Shown here piece by piece: positions 25,229-33,820 of a DNA stretch of 64,000 nucleotides. Location: assembly GCF_003202235.1 (NCBI RefSeq), contig NZ_MASU01000005.1:1116001-1180000 (forward strand), given 5' to 3'. How positions within the stretch are numbered: the stretch's first letter is position 1; the number at the start of each line of letters is the position of its first letter. Origin of the DNA: Prauserella flavalba (GTDB lineage Bacteria; Actinomycetota; Actinomycetes; Mycobacteriales; Pseudonocardiaceae). A model generated the notes under the pieces. It saw only the letters and a program-made list of their open reading frames with translations, made no database searches and had not been told where the DNA came from. The position numbers were made by a program, and so were the translations under genes.

Positions 25229-26485
25229 ATGGGTGAGGTCGGTCGGAGCGGGCCGGGCACGGCACTGGTCGTCGGTGCCGGTGTGGTCGGGCTCTCCACC
25301 GCGTGGTTCCTGCAGGAGCGCGGGGTCACGGTCACGGTGGTGGACCGCGCCGGGCCCGCGGCGGGTGCGTCCTGGGGCAACGCGGGCTGGCTGGCGCCGG
25401 GCCTCGCGCTGCCGCTGAACGAGCCGGGCGTCCTGCGGTTCGGTCTGCGGTCCCTGTTCGACCGCACGGCCCCGCTGCACGTGCCGGCCTCGCCCGATCC
25501 GGGTCTCTGGCGGTTCCTGCTGCGGTTCGCCGCGCGCTGCAACTGGCGGGCCTGGGAACGGGTGGCGCAGGCGAACCTCGCGCTCAACGCCGACTGCCTC
25601 GCCGCCTTCGACGCGCTCGTCGCGGGCGGCGTGCGGGTACAGCCGATGCCGGCGCCGGTCACGGCCGTGTTCGAGTCGGCGGGGCACGCCGCCGGACTGC
25701 TGGCCGAGCTGGCGCGGCTGCGCGACGCCGGCCAGGAGGTGGCGTACCGGGGACTCACCGGTACGGAGCTCGAGCAGTGGCTTCCCCAGGCGTCGGAGGC
25801 GATGGGCAGCGGCGTCCGGGTGGACGGGCAGCGCTACGTCGACCCCGGCGAGTTCGTCGCCGCGCTGGCGGAGTCGGTCCGGGCCAGGGGCGGCAGCATC
25901 CGCAGCGGCTTCGACGTCGTCGAGGTGCGGCCCCAGCGCCACGCCGCCACGGTGCGGTCGGCCTCGGCCGGCTCGCTGTCCGCGCAGGTCGTGGTGCTCG
26001 CCACCGGGGCGTGGCTCGGCAGGCTGGGGCGCCGTCTCGGGGTCCGGGTTCCCGTGCGGGCGGGCCGCGGCTACTCGTTCACCGTCGACACGGACGAGCC
26101 CGTGCCCGGGCCCGTGTACCTGCCCGGCGCAAGGGTGGCGTGCACGCCGTACCAGGGCGCGCTCCGCGTCGCCGGAACGATGGAGTTCCGCGCTCCGGAC
26201 GCCCCGCTCGACCGCGCCCGGATCGACGCGATCGTCGCCTCGGCGAGGCCGTACCTCACCGGGGTCCACTGGGAGGACCGACGCGACGAGTGGGTCGGTC
26301 CGCGCCCCGTGACTCACGACGGCATCCCGCTGATCGGCGCGACGGCGGCGCCGGGGGTCTACGTCGCCGCCGGGCACGGTATGTGGGGACTCACGCAGGG
26401 ACCGGTGACGGGCCGCCTGCTCGCCGAGCAGATCACCACGGGCAAACAGCCGGACGCGCTGCGCGAGTTCGACCCGCTGCGCTGA
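25229..26485 (+). CDS. FAD-dependent D-amino acid dehydrogenase-like oxidoreductase
   Basis: A 418-residue DAO/DadA-type flavoprotein. The N-terminal dinucleotide fold is VVGAGVVGLSTAWFLQERG (residues about 13-31). This is followed by GASWGNAGWLAPGLALPLNEPGV, typical of DadA, and the C-terminal FAD-contact region HDGIPLIGATAAPGVYVAAGHGMWGLTQGP. It oxidatively deaminates D-amino acids or related amines, passing electrons to quinone or O2. The ATG at 25229 has GGGAAGG 5 nt upstream. Divergent from a PucR regulator, which probably controls it. Confidence 0.9.
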   Translation: MGEVGRSGPGTALVVGAGVVGLSTAWFLQERGVTVTVVDRAGPAAGASWGNAGWLAPGLALPLNEPGVLRFGLRSLFDRTAPLHVPASPDPGLWRFLLRFAARCNWRAWERVAQANLALNADCLAAFDALVAGGVRVQPMPAPVTAVFESAGHAAGLLAELARLRDAGQEVAYRGLTGTELEQWLPQASEAMGSGVRVDGQRYVDPGEFVAALAESVRARGGSIRSGFDVVEVRPQRHAATVRSASAGSLSAQVVVLATGAWLGRLGRRLGVRVPVRAGRGYSFTVDTDEPVPGPVYLPGARVACTPYQGALRVAGTMEFRAPDAPLDRARIDAIVASARPYLTGVHWEDRRDEWVGPRPVTHDGIPLIGATAAPGVYVAAGHGMWGLTQGPVTGRLLAEQITTGKQPDALREFDPLR

Positions 26486-26502
26486 ACGGGAGGAGCCACG
26501 TG

Positions 26503-27093
26503 ATGGACGACGACGAGCGCGCCGAACTCGAGTGGCTGCGGGCGGAGAACGCACTGCTGCGCACGCAACGCGACGTGCTGGAGCGCGTCGCCACCGGCTT
26601 CGCCGAGGATGCCAACGCCACTCTGCTCAAGCGGCGCACGATACGAGGGAACACGATGACCGGACAACAACGCACCTGGCTCACCGCCGACGCCTTCGAG
26701 CGGCTGCGGGAGGAGCTGACCGTCCTGCGCCGCCAGGACCGCGGGGCCGAGCAGGACGACGCCGTCGGCGAACAGCGCAGGCAGGCGCGCATCCGGCGGC
26801 TGGAGGAGATCCTGCACAGCGCCGTGGTCGGCGAGGCACCGCCCGACGACGGCATCGCCGAACCCGGCATGGTCCTGACCGTCCGGTTCGACGACGACCC
26901 CGGCACGGAGACGTTCCTGCTGGGCGTGCGCGACGGCGGCGATGCCGACGGGCTGGAGGTGTACTCCCCCGAGTCCCCGCTGGGCCGCGCGCTGGCGGGA
27001 GCCCGGCAGGGCGAGTCGCGCACCTACCAGGTGCCCAGCGGGGCCACGGTGCGGGTGACCCTGGTGCGCGCGGTCCCCTATGGACAGCACTGA
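26503..27093 (+). CDS. GreA/Rnk-like factor with N-terminal coiled-coil extension
   Basis: One open frame of 196 codons with two parts. Residues 1-51 form a leucine-zipper-like coiled coil (ERAELEWLRAENALLRTQRD) resembling the tail of small transposase-associated or helper proteins. From Met52 (ATG at 26656, GAGGG 6 nt upstream) runs a Gre-type protein: a short coiled coil, then a GreA/GreB C-terminal FKBP-like domain (GIAEPGMVLTVRFDDD, YSPESPLGRAL, TYQVPSGATVRVTL). The coiled coil is much shorter than in GreA and lacks the DLRENxxY tip, so transcript-cleavage stimulation is unlikely. GGGAGGAG precedes the first start. Either a fusion or two overlapping starts: 26503 gives 196 residues and 26656 gives 145. 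Confidence 0.75.
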   Translation: MDDDERAELEWLRAENALLRTQRDVLERVATGFAEDANATLLKRRTIRGNTMTGQQRTWLTADAFERLREELTVLRRQDRGAEQDDAVGEQRRQARIRRLEEILHSAVVGEAPPDDGIAEPGMVLTVRFDDDPGTETFLLGVRDGGDADGLEVYSPESPLGRALAGARQGESRTYQVPSGATVRVTLVRAVPYGQH

Positions 27094-27123
27094 GGTCCCG
27101 GTGGGCACTGTCCCACCGGGACC
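27094..27123. terminator. Bidirectional terminator hairpin
   Basis: Perfect 12-bp stem GGTCCCGGTGGG / CCCACCGGGACC with loop CACTGT. It starts directly after the stop of the Gre-like gene and ends 12 bp before the stop of the convergent aztD-like gene, so it can serve both. Confidence 0.8.
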
Positions 27124-27135
27124 CCCGGCCGGCCG

Positions 27136-28338
27136 TCAGTGAGCCTGGGCCAGCACGCCGCTCAGCTCGTTCGGCGCCTGCTCCAGCTCCACCGTGGCCG
27201 TCTTCTCACCGGTGGCGAGATCGACGGCGTGCAGCTTCCGCTCGCCCGGATCGGACACGTACGCCGTGCCGCCGCGCACGAAGATCGCCGGCCGCGGCTG
27301 CTGCCACTCCAGCGGCTCCTGCCACTCGCCGATCACCGGGATGGTCCGCACCACCTCGGCGCGCACCGGGTCGAGGACGTGGATCGCGCCGTCGGTCCCG
27401 AGCACCAGCGCCTCACCCTCCGGGCCCCTGGCGAGCGAACGGAAGGTGTAGCTCGTGCCGAGGTCGACCAGGCGCAGGCTCCCGGTCTCGGTGTCGATGA
27501 GTGACACCTGCGTCGGGCGTTCCAGTTCGGCGTCCTTGTCCTGCTTGTAGTCGCCGAGCACCACCGGGGAGACGTCGGTGCCCGCCTGGTTGCCGATGCG
27601 GCCGTACTCGGTGGGGCTGTCGACCTTGGTGATGGTGCCGTCGCGGTACACGAGCACGCCGTCCTCGCAGCCGATCACCACGGCCTCGCCCTGCGCGGTA
27701 GCCTCACCGTGCACGCCGGGGCACTGCTCGCTCCGGGTGATCTCCTTGCGCTGCGCGTCAAGGACCATGATGCCCGTGCGCTCCTCCTCGTTGCCGAGGG
27801 TCACCACGAGCTCGCCGTTCTCCAGCTCGATCGCGACGCCGTGGTGGGGCTCCGCGGTCGTGTACGACTCGGTCTCCGGCTTGCCCTCGCCGAGCTGCGC
27901 CGGGTCGAAGCTGAGCACCTCCCCGGTGCCGTCGGAGAACAGCACCGTCCGCCCCGCGTGCCGGACGACGTGCCCTGGCTCCGGGCCGGGGAACGTCACG
28001 TCGGTCAGCTCGGCGCCCGCGGCGTCCAGCACCTGGAAACCGTCCGAGGTGGACACCATCACGTGCCGGTCGTCGCCGGCCGGGTTGAGCCGGTTGAAGC
28101 CCTCCAGCTGGAGATCGGCCTTCACCTCGAGCGTGGTGCCGTCGAGCACGTAGATGCCGCCGTCGTAGGTCGTCACCACCGGTTCGGCGACCGTGGTCGC
28201 GGGCTGCCCCTGCTGCCCGCCTCCGCCCTCCTGCCCGGCCTGCTGCTCGGTCCCGGTGCCGCACGCACCGAGCGCCAGCATCGCGGCGGCCACTGTGGAC
28301 AATCCGGCGGCGCGCCGATATCGCGGGCTGTTTCTCAT
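27136..28338 (-). CDS. aztD: Zinc metallochaperone AztD-like lipoprotein
   Basis: Extracytoplasmic beta-propeller-like protein of 400 residues. A lipobox (LALGAC) follows the signal helix, so it is a membrane-anchored lipoprotein. The mature part has a Gly/Gln-rich linker then repeated strands (GGIYVLDGTTLEVKADL, GAIHVLDPVRAEVVRTI). The motifs EPHHGVAIE and CPGVHGEA hold His residues likely to bind zinc. In AztABCD systems AztD hands zinc to the binding protein AztC. Start: ATG 28338 with GGAG 5 nt upstream; GTG 28344 is an alternative. Last gene of the operon, 29 bp after the aztC-like gene. Confidence 0.85.
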   Translation of the reverse strand: MRNSPRYRRAAGLSTVAAAMLALGACGTGTEQQAGQEGGGGQQGQPATTVAEPVVTTYDGGIYVLDGTTLEVKADLQLEGFNRLNPAGDDRHVMVSTSDGFQVLDAAGAELTDVTFPGPEPGHVVRHAGRTVLFSDGTGEVLSFDPAQLGEGKPETESYTTAEPHHGVAIELENGELVVTLGNEEERTGIMVLDAQRKEITRSEQCPGVHGEATAQGEAVVIGCEDGVLVYRDGTITKVDSPTEYGRIGNQAGTDVSPVVLGDYKQDKDAELERPTQVSLIDTETGSLRLVDLGTSYTFRSLARGPEGEALVLGTDGAIHVLDPVRAEVVRTIPVIGEWQEPLEWQQPRPAIFVRGGTAYVSDPGERKLHAVDLATGEKTATVELEQAPNELSGVLAQAH

Positions 28339-28372
28339 TCTCACTCCATATCCTCTTCTCTTGTGCGACTGC

Positions 28373-29284
28373 TCAGTTCCGGCCGAGGCCGTCGACGATC
28401 GTGTTCGTGTTGGCGCGCATCATGTCCAGATAGGTCGGTGCTCCCCCGCCGGGCTCGCTGAGCGACTCCGAGAACAGCGGCAGCACGCGCACGTGCACCC
28501 CGGCCTGGTCGGCGAGCACGCGAGCGAGGCGGTCGGGCTGGGAGGAGTCGGCGAAGATCGCGCCGACCCCCGCGGCGCGGATGGTGGACGCGAGGTCGCT
28601 GAGGTCGGACGCGCTCGGCGAGGCCAGCGTGGTGCCGCTGGGCACCACGGCGCCCACCACCTCGAAGTCGTAGCGCTCGGCGAGGTAGCCGAAGACGTGG
28701 TGGTTGGTGACGAGCTTGCGCCGCTCGGCGGGAATCGCCGCGAATCGCTCCGTCATCCAGCGGCCGAGCTCGTCCACCCGCTCCAGGTACGCGGCGGCGT
28801 TGGCCCTCACCGCGGCCTCGTCGACGCCGTCGACGTGCTCGACGAGCCGGTCGGTGATCACCTCCACCGCGGTGTGCACCCGCCGGGGATCGGTCCAGAA
28901 GTGCGGGTCGGGCTCGCCGTCCTGCTCCGCGCCGCGGTAGCGGATCGGATCGACCTGTTCGCCGACCGCCACCGCGGGCACCCCGGCGTCCACGGCGGCG
29001 CCGACGTTGCGCGCCACGCCCTCTTCCAGGCCGAGTCCGTTGTGGATGATCAGGTCGGCCCGTTCCAGGCGGGCGGCCTCCTGCGCGGAGATCGCGAAGG
29101 AGTGCGGGTCGGCGTTGGGTCGCATGAGGACGGTCACCGGCACGGCGTCGCCCGCGACGGCACGGGTGAGGTCGCCGAGGATGTTGGTGGTCACCACCAC
29201 GCCGCCGTTACCGTCCCCGGCGGCCGAGCAACCCGTGAGCACGAGCAGCAGTGCCGCGGCGGCAGCGCGCAGCCCGGCCCTCAC
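28373..29284 (-). CDS. aztC: Zinc ABC transporter substrate-binding lipoprotein AztC-like
   Basis: A 303-residue cluster A-I (ZnuA/TroA-type) solute-binding protein with lipobox LLVLTGC. Likely metal ligands are His in PNADPHSF, His in PDPHFWTDP or NHHVFGYLA, and the late Asp in FADSSQPDR. The His-rich loop of ZnuA is absent, as in AztC, which relies on a separate chaperone. The GTG at 29284 overlaps the upstream lipoprotein stop (GTGA). It delivers zinc (manganese is possible on fold alone) to the AztB/AztA importer. The Zur-like box upstream of the operon supports zinc. Confidence 0.9.
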   Translation of the reverse strand: MRAGLRAAAAALLLVLTGCSAAGDGNGGVVVTTNILGDLTRAVAGDAVPVTVLMRPNADPHSFAISAQEAARLERADLIIHNGLGLEEGVARNVGAAVDAGVPAVAVGEQVDPIRYRGAEQDGEPDPHFWTDPRRVHTAVEVITDRLVEHVDGVDEAAVRANAAAYLERVDELGRWMTERFAAIPAERRKLVTNHHVFGYLAERYDFEVVGAVVPSGTTLASPSASDLSDLASTIRAAGVGAIFADSSQPDRLARVLADQAGVHVRVLPLFSESLSEPGGGAPTYLDMMRANTNTIVDGLGRN

Positions 29285-30444
29285 CGGCCCGTCTCCACCA
29301 GGTGCGACGGCGTGATGTCGAGGTCGAAGGTGCGGGCGACGCGCAGGTCGTCGTTGTAGTCCACCTCGTACACGCGGCGGCCCGCCGGATCGTTGACGTA
29401 GGCGCGGCTGGTGTCGACCTGGATCACCGGCGTCGTCCCTGCCTCGACCGGGGCGCTCAGCAGCGGCCTGCTCGCCAGCCGCTCCCCGGTGGCGGAGTCG
29501 TAGGCGTGCAGCACCCCGTCGGCCGTGAGGGTCAGCAGCGGGCCGCCCTCGCCGACGGCGTTGACGGCCACCACGGGTCCCGTCTCGACGCGGCTCCACG
29601 ACCGCTGCGACACGTCGAGCGACCACACCCCGCGCTCCCCCGCGGTCGCCGCGAGTGTCGCGCTGCCGGGCCGGTGGGTGAACCCGGCCGCCCGCTCGGT
29701 GTCCGGAACGGGGCCGGGGTACGGGATCTTCTCGCCCGTGAACGTGCCGTCGTCCTCGCTCACCAGCAGCGCGCCGTCGGCGCAGCCGAACACGACCCCG
29801 CGCCGCGTCACCGCGGTGCCCTCCGGGTCGGGACACGGCTCGCCGATCGCGCGCCCGCCCTCGCCGTCGCGCTCGCGCACGGCGATCCCGTCGCCGGTGG
29901 CGACGAGCAGCCGCTGCCCGTAGGGCACGGCGACACCGTTCACCGGCTGCCGGGCGCGAGTGTCGCCGTCCTCCAGTGCCGGGCGGTCCAGCAGCGCCGA
30001 CGTGCCGTCCTCCAGCACCACGGCGGTGACGGCCGAGTCGCTGTGCGCCGCGACGGCGTTGCCGTCGATCCGGCCTGCGCCCCGGATGTCGGCGCGGTAG
30101 TAGTGCACGTGGTCGCCGTGGTCGACCATCCACGATCCACTGTCGACGACGTGGGTCGACCGCCCCGCCGCCAGGTAGGCGAACCGGCCGTCGGTGCTGA
30201 TGCCCTCGACCCCGGGCACGTCGTCGAGGCGCGTGACCTCCTCGGTGATCAGGTCGAGGACCCTGACCGCCCCGCTCGGGTCGGCGAGGACGAGGCGGGA
30301 CTGCGCCTCCGCGGTCTCCTCGGCACCCTCCACGTAGCCGTGCGGCGTGGGCTCGGACTGTTCGGGCCGGGTTTCACCGCCGCACGCGGTGAGCAGCAGC
30401 CCGGCGGACACCACCAGCACGGCGGCCTTGGTGTGTGCTCTCAC
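29281..30444 (-). CDS. Second AztD-like lipoprotein (putative metal-binding propeller protein)
   Basis: A 387-residue lipoprotein (lipobox LLLTAC) with seven or so propeller-like repeats (AVRVLDLITEEVTRL, VWSLDVSQRSW, VLHAYDSATGERL). It resembles the AztD gene at 27136 in architecture but with low identity. It has its own His-containing sites: PTPHGYVEGAEE at the mature N-terminus, and the cluster DHGDHVHYYRAD around residue 110. The cysteine pair EPCPDPEG and FGCADG matches a similar pair in AztD. GTG at 30444 overlaps the aztB stop. Two propeller lipoproteins in one zinc operon suggest sequential or alternative chaperones. Confidence 0.8.
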   Translation of the reverse strand: MRAHTKAAVLVVSAGLLLTACGGETRPEQSEPTPHGYVEGAEETAEAQSRLVLADPSGAVRVLDLITEEVTRLDDVPGVEGISTDGRFAYLAAGRSTHVVDSGSWMVDHGDHVHYYRADIRGAGRIDGNAVAAHSDSAVTAVVLEDGTSALLDRPALEDGDTRARQPVNGVAVPYGQRLLVATGDGIAVRERDGEGGRAIGEPCPDPEGTAVTRRGVVFGCADGALLVSEDDGTFTGEKIPYPGPVPDTERAAGFTHRPGSATLAATAGERGVWSLDVSQRSWSRVETGPVVAVNAVGEGGPLLTLTADGVLHAYDSATGERLASRPLLSAPVEAGTTPVIQVDTSRAYVNDPAGRRVYEVDYNDDLRVARTFDLDITPSHLVETGR

Positions 30445-31298
30445 GATGACTGTGGGATCCCCTCTTCAGTGGTGGTGCGGCTCGCGTGCTCGCGCACGCG
30501 AGCGGCCAGTGCGGACAGAAAGAACAGGGCCACGGCGACGGCGGCGATCGTGGCTCCGGCGGCGGTGCCCCAGTACCACGAGACGAGCAGTCCGGTGCCC
30601 GTCGCGACGCAGCCGAGCACGGCGGCGCCGAGCATGATCAGCGGGATGCGGCTCGCCCAGAGCATCGCCGCGGCGGGCGGTGCGATGAGCAGCCCGAACA
30701 CCAGCAGCGTGCCGACGACGTGGAATGAGGCGACGATCGCGAGGGTGAGCAGCCCCAGCAGCGCGGCGTGGGCGAGGCGCGGGCGCAACCCCAGGGTGTG
30801 TGCCCTCCGCGCGTCGAAGGTGAGGGCCACGAACGCGCGGTAGCCCAGCAGGGACACCACCACGGCGACGGCCAGCGCGGCGGCGAGGAAGCCGAGGTCC
30901 CGCTCGCGCACCGCGAGCACGTCGCCGAACAGGAAGCCGGTGAGGTCCACGGCGAAGGACCGCGAATGCGACACGATGATCACGCCGATCGCGAGCATGC
31001 CCACGAACAGCAGGCCGATCGCCGTGTCCTGCGAGAACCGGCGCGAGCGGCCGAGCGCCGTCACCCCGAGTGCCATCACCCCGGCGCTGAGCGCGGCGCC
31101 CAGCAGCAGGTTGCCGCCCGCGAGCGAACCGAGCGCGACCCCGGGCAGCATCCCGTGCGACATCGCGTCACCGAGGAAGGCCATGCCGCGTAGCACGACC
31201 CAGGTGCCGACGAGCGCGCAGATGAGCGATACGAGAACCCCGCCCCACAACGCCCGCTGCACGAAGGACACGTCGAACGGGGCGATCAACCACTCCAC
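30441..31298 (-). CDS. aztB: Zinc ABC transporter permease AztB-like
   Basis: A 285-residue ABC-3 family permease with about eight hydrophobic helices. It contains the conserved ALWGGVLVSLICALVGTWVVLRGMAF...DAMSHGMLPGVALG segment near the N-terminus and DARRAHTLGLRP in a cytoplasmic loop. The start is uncertain: the GTG at 31298 keeps the start outside the Zur-like box, whereas an in-frame ATG lies at about 31350 and would place the box inside the gene. First gene of the minus operon, divergent from the ATPase gene. Confidence 0.9.
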   Translation of the reverse strand: MEWLIAPFDVSFVQRALWGGVLVSLICALVGTWVVLRGMAFLGDAMSHGMLPGVALGSLAGGNLLLGAALSAGVMALGVTALGRSRRFSQDTAIGLLFVGMLAIGVIIVSHSRSFAVDLTGFLFGDVLAVRERDLGFLAAALAVAVVVSLLGYRAFVALTFDARRAHTLGLRPRLAHAALLGLLTLAIVASFHVVGTLLVFGLLIAPPAAAMLWASRIPLIMLGAAVLGCVATGTGLLVSWYWGTAAGATIAAVAVALFFLSALAARVREHASRTTTEEGIPQSS

Positions 31299-31315
31299 GG
31301 CGAGTGACCCTATAG

Positions 31316-31335
31316 TGAAAACGATTGTCGTTTCA
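31316..31335. promoter_or_regulatory. Zur-like zinc-responsive operator
   Basis: TGAAAACGATTGTCGTTTCA: GAAA(A)CGA and TCGTTTC are mirror halves around TTG, in the only AT-rich gap of this region. It lies between the divergent aztB and aztA genes, where a Zur box is expected. Actinobacterial Zur sites are of the form TGAAAAT-N-ATTTTCA; this is a close but not perfect match. Confidence 0.7.
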
Positions 31336-31347
31336 ATTTGAGGTGTC

Positions 31348-32097
31348 ATGACACACAGTGATGGGTCGAGCGGTATCGAACTCGATGGGGTGGCCGCCGG
31401 GTACGCGGGAAGGACGGTGCTGCACGCGATCACCGCGCGCCTTCCGCGCGCGGGCGTGACGGCGATCGTGGGCCCGAACGGCTCGGGCAAGTCAACGCTG
31501 CTGTCCGTCGTCGCGGGCGTCCTCCGCGCGGACGCGGGCTCGGTGACGCTGCCGGCAGGCGTACGGCCGGCCTTCGTGGTGCAGCGCAGCGCCGTGTCCG
31601 ACAGCCTGCCGATCACCGTGCACGAGACCGTCGCGATGGGCCGGTGGGCCCACCGGGGACCGTGGCGCCGGCTGTCCGAAGAGGACCGTGAGATCGTCGC
31701 CGAGGAACTGCACCGCCTCGAGATCACCGGCCTCTCCCGCCGACGGCTGGGTTCCTTGTCCGGCGGGCAGCGGCAGCGGGCGTTGGTCGCGCAGGGTCTC
31801 GCCCAACGGTCGCGGGTGCTGCTGCTCGACGAGCCCACCACGGGTCTCGACATACCTGCCCGGAGGACGATCGCCGCAGCGCTCGCCGACGCGGCCGCGG
31901 CGGGAACGGCCGTCGTCCACGTGACGCACGACCTCGCGGAGGCCGACCGTGCCGACCACTGCCTGCTGCTGCGGGACGGCCGCCTGCTCGCCGAGGGTCC
32001 GCCCACGGCCGTGCTCACCCAGGACGCGCTCGACACCGCGTGGGGGCTGCGACGCCCGACCGCGACCGTTATGAACGAAACCTCCGGCGGGCGGTGA
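31348..32097 (+). CDS. aztA: Zinc ABC transporter ATP-binding protein AztA-like
   Basis: A 249-residue ABC ATPase with Walker A GPNGSGKST (residues about 42-50), Q-loop VVQRSAVSD, signature LSGGQRQR, Walker B LLLDEPTTGLD and switch His in HVTHDL. It energises the AztB permease encoded divergently across the Zur-like box, so importer halves are co-regulated from one site. ATG at 31348; the leader is only 12 bp after the box, so the promoter elements must overlap the operator. Confidence 0.93.
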   Translation: MTHSDGSSGIELDGVAAGYAGRTVLHAITARLPRAGVTAIVGPNGSGKSTLLSVVAGVLRADAGSVTLPAGVRPAFVVQRSAVSDSLPITVHETVAMGRWAHRGPWRRLSEEDREIVAEELHRLEITGLSRRRLGSLSGGQRQRALVAQGLAQRSRVLLLDEPTTGLDIPARRTIAAALADAAAAGTAVVHVTHDLAEADRADHCLLLRDGRLLAEGPPTAVLTQDALDTAWGLRRPTATVMNETSGGR

Positions 32098-32157
32098 CCC
32101 GCGCCTAGCATCTCAGGGCCCGGCGCAAGGGTGCGCCGGAGACCGAAGGAGGTCGTC

Positions 32158-33576
32158 GTGCACCGGAGCCAGTCACCACGCCGCCGAGCGCTGGCGAGCG
32201 GACTCGCCGTCGCCGCCCTGGCGGGCAGCCTGCTCGCCGGCGGCCCTCCGCGGGCGGCCGCCGCGGAATGCCCGGCCGAGCTCGCCGAGGTGGCGACCTG
32301 CCACACCGGGCAGGACTCGAACGGGGCCTACTACGCGATCGCCATCCCGCACGACTGGAACGGCTCGCTGGTGCTGCACGCCCACGGCGGACCCGACCTC
32401 GGCGAAGGCTCCGACCCGGACCGCAGCGTGGAGGACCTCGCCCGCTGGTCGGTGATGGTGCGTGAAGGCTATGCCTGGGCGGGCTCGTCCTACCGGCGCG
32501 GCGGCTACGGAGCACGCATGGCCGCCGCGGACACCGAGAACCTGCGGCGGCTGTTCGTGACCGAATTCGGACGGCCGCGGTACACGTTCGTGCACGGCCA
32601 GTCCTGGGGCGGCGACGTCGCCGCGAAGGTGGCCGAGGTCTACGGGGCAGGCCCGCGCGGGCCCTACGACGGCGCGCTGCTCACCAACGGGGTGCTCGCC
32701 GGCGGCTCCCGCGGCTACGACTACCGCGTCGATCTGCGCGTGGTGTACCAGTACTACTGCGGTAACCACCCGCGCCCCGAAGAACCGCAGTATCCACTGT
32801 GGATGGGGCTGCCCGAGGACTCCACGATGACCTCGGCCGACCTGCGCTCCCGCTTGCAGGAATGCACCGGCTACCAGTCCGCACCAGCAGAGCGCACGGC
32901 TGAGCAACGGCGGAACCTCGACGACATCCTCGCGGTGACCCGGATCCCGGAGCGCACGCTCGAGTCGCACCTGCGCTTCGCGACGTTCACCTTCCGCGAC
33001 ATCGTCCACCACCGGCTCGGCGGGCGGAACCCGTTCGGCAACAAGCTCGTGCGCTACACCGGCTCGCACGACGACGCGGCACTCAACGCCGGGGTCCAGC
33101 GGTTCTCCCCGGACCCGTCCGCGGTGCGCGACCTGTCCTTCGACAGCGACCCGACCGGCGCCGTGTCGATCCCCGTGCTCACGCTGCACGCCATCGACGA
33201 TCCCACCGCGTTCGTCGAGCACGAGTCGGCCTATCGCGCAAGCCTCAAAGGCGCCGGGGCCGGGCGGTGGCTGGTGCAGACCTTCACCACCGAGGCCGAC
33301 CACAGCTCGCTGAGCGACGCCGGGTACGCCACGGCGTTGTCGGCACTGTCGGAGTGGGCGCGGACCGGCCGCGCGCCGAACCCGGAGTCGGTCGCGCGAG
33401 CGTGCCCGGCGTTCGACGCCCGCTACGGCACGGGCTGCTTCTTCGCACCCGCCTACCAGCCCGCCGATTATGAGTCGCGCGTGTACCCGCGGCGTGCCGG
33501 TCAGCGCTGGCCCGCCCTCAGCACGGCGGAGGAGCGGGCCCTGCGCCACGTCCCGGGCGTGGGCATCGCCCCGTGA
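32158..33576 (+). CDS. Secreted alpha/beta hydrolase
   Basis: A 472-residue exported hydrolase. It has an Arg-rich N-terminus and a hydrophobic signal ending near AAAAEC, and the catalytic parts of an alpha/beta hydrolase: HAHGGPD (oxyanion loop), the nucleophile elbow HGQSWGG, a late Asp in HAIDDPT and His in EADHSSLS. A Cys-rich pattern (PAELAEVATC, YYCGNHP, LQECTG, ACPAFDARYGTGC) suggests disulfides outside the cell. The GTG at 32158 is fixed by AAGGAGG 5 nt upstream. The substrate is unknown; the domain is wider than simple esterases and is found in extracellular tannase- or peptidase-like proteins. Confidence 0.85.
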   Translation: MHRSQSPRRRALASGLAVAALAGSLLAGGPPRAAAAECPAELAEVATCHTGQDSNGAYYAIAIPHDWNGSLVLHAHGGPDLGEGSDPDRSVEDLARWSVMVREGYAWAGSSYRRGGYGARMAAADTENLRRLFVTEFGRPRYTFVHGQSWGGDVAAKVAEVYGAGPRGPYDGALLTNGVLAGGSRGYDYRVDLRVVYQYYCGNHPRPEEPQYPLWMGLPEDSTMTSADLRSRLQECTGYQSAPAERTAEQRRNLDDILAVTRIPERTLESHLRFATFTFRDIVHHRLGGRNPFGNKLVRYTGSHDDAALNAGVQRFSPDPSAVRDLSFDSDPTGAVSIPVLTLHAIDDPTAFVEHESAYRASLKGAGAGRWLVQTFTTEADHSSLSDAGYATALSALSEWARTGRAPNPESVARACPAFDARYGTGCFFAPAYQPADYESRVYPRRAGQRWPALSTAEERALRHVPGVGIAP

Positions 33577-33582
33577 GTACCC

Positions 33583-33635
33583 GCCCCCAAGGCCACCTTG
33601 GGTGCGCTCAACGCAACAAAGGTGGCCTTGGGGGC
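33583..33635. repeat. Long hairpin, CCAAGG-armed member of an interspersed repeat family
   Basis: A 53-nt inverted repeat starting 7 bp after the hydrolase stop. The outer 17 bp (GCCCCCAAGGCCACCTT / AAGGTGGCCTTGGGGGC) pair perfectly and the inner part less well around GCGCTCAACGC. Core and loop match the palindrome at 44512-44572. It can also act as terminator for the hydrolase. The rest of the 292-bp gap up to the next gene holds a LacI-type operator but no gene. Confidence 0.85.
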
Positions 33636-33820
33636 GGTCTCGGCGTGCGGTGAAGGCTCCTTACGAGCCACAGCCCGGGAATCAGGATGACGTTCATGGC
33701 CCGGGACAGTAGGGCACGGCACCGACATCCGTGGCCGGAACCGGTCACCGTGGTGCGGCCGCCCCGCTGGAGGCTTGCCGCATGATCGGCCGCTGGGTAC
33801 CGTCACGGCACCCGTTCGAA

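Noticed and set aside
26503-26655. Insertion sequence OrfA remnant
   Set aside because: The zipper segment recalls IS3-type OrfA tails, but no transposase catalytic part, inverted repeats or target duplication are visible.
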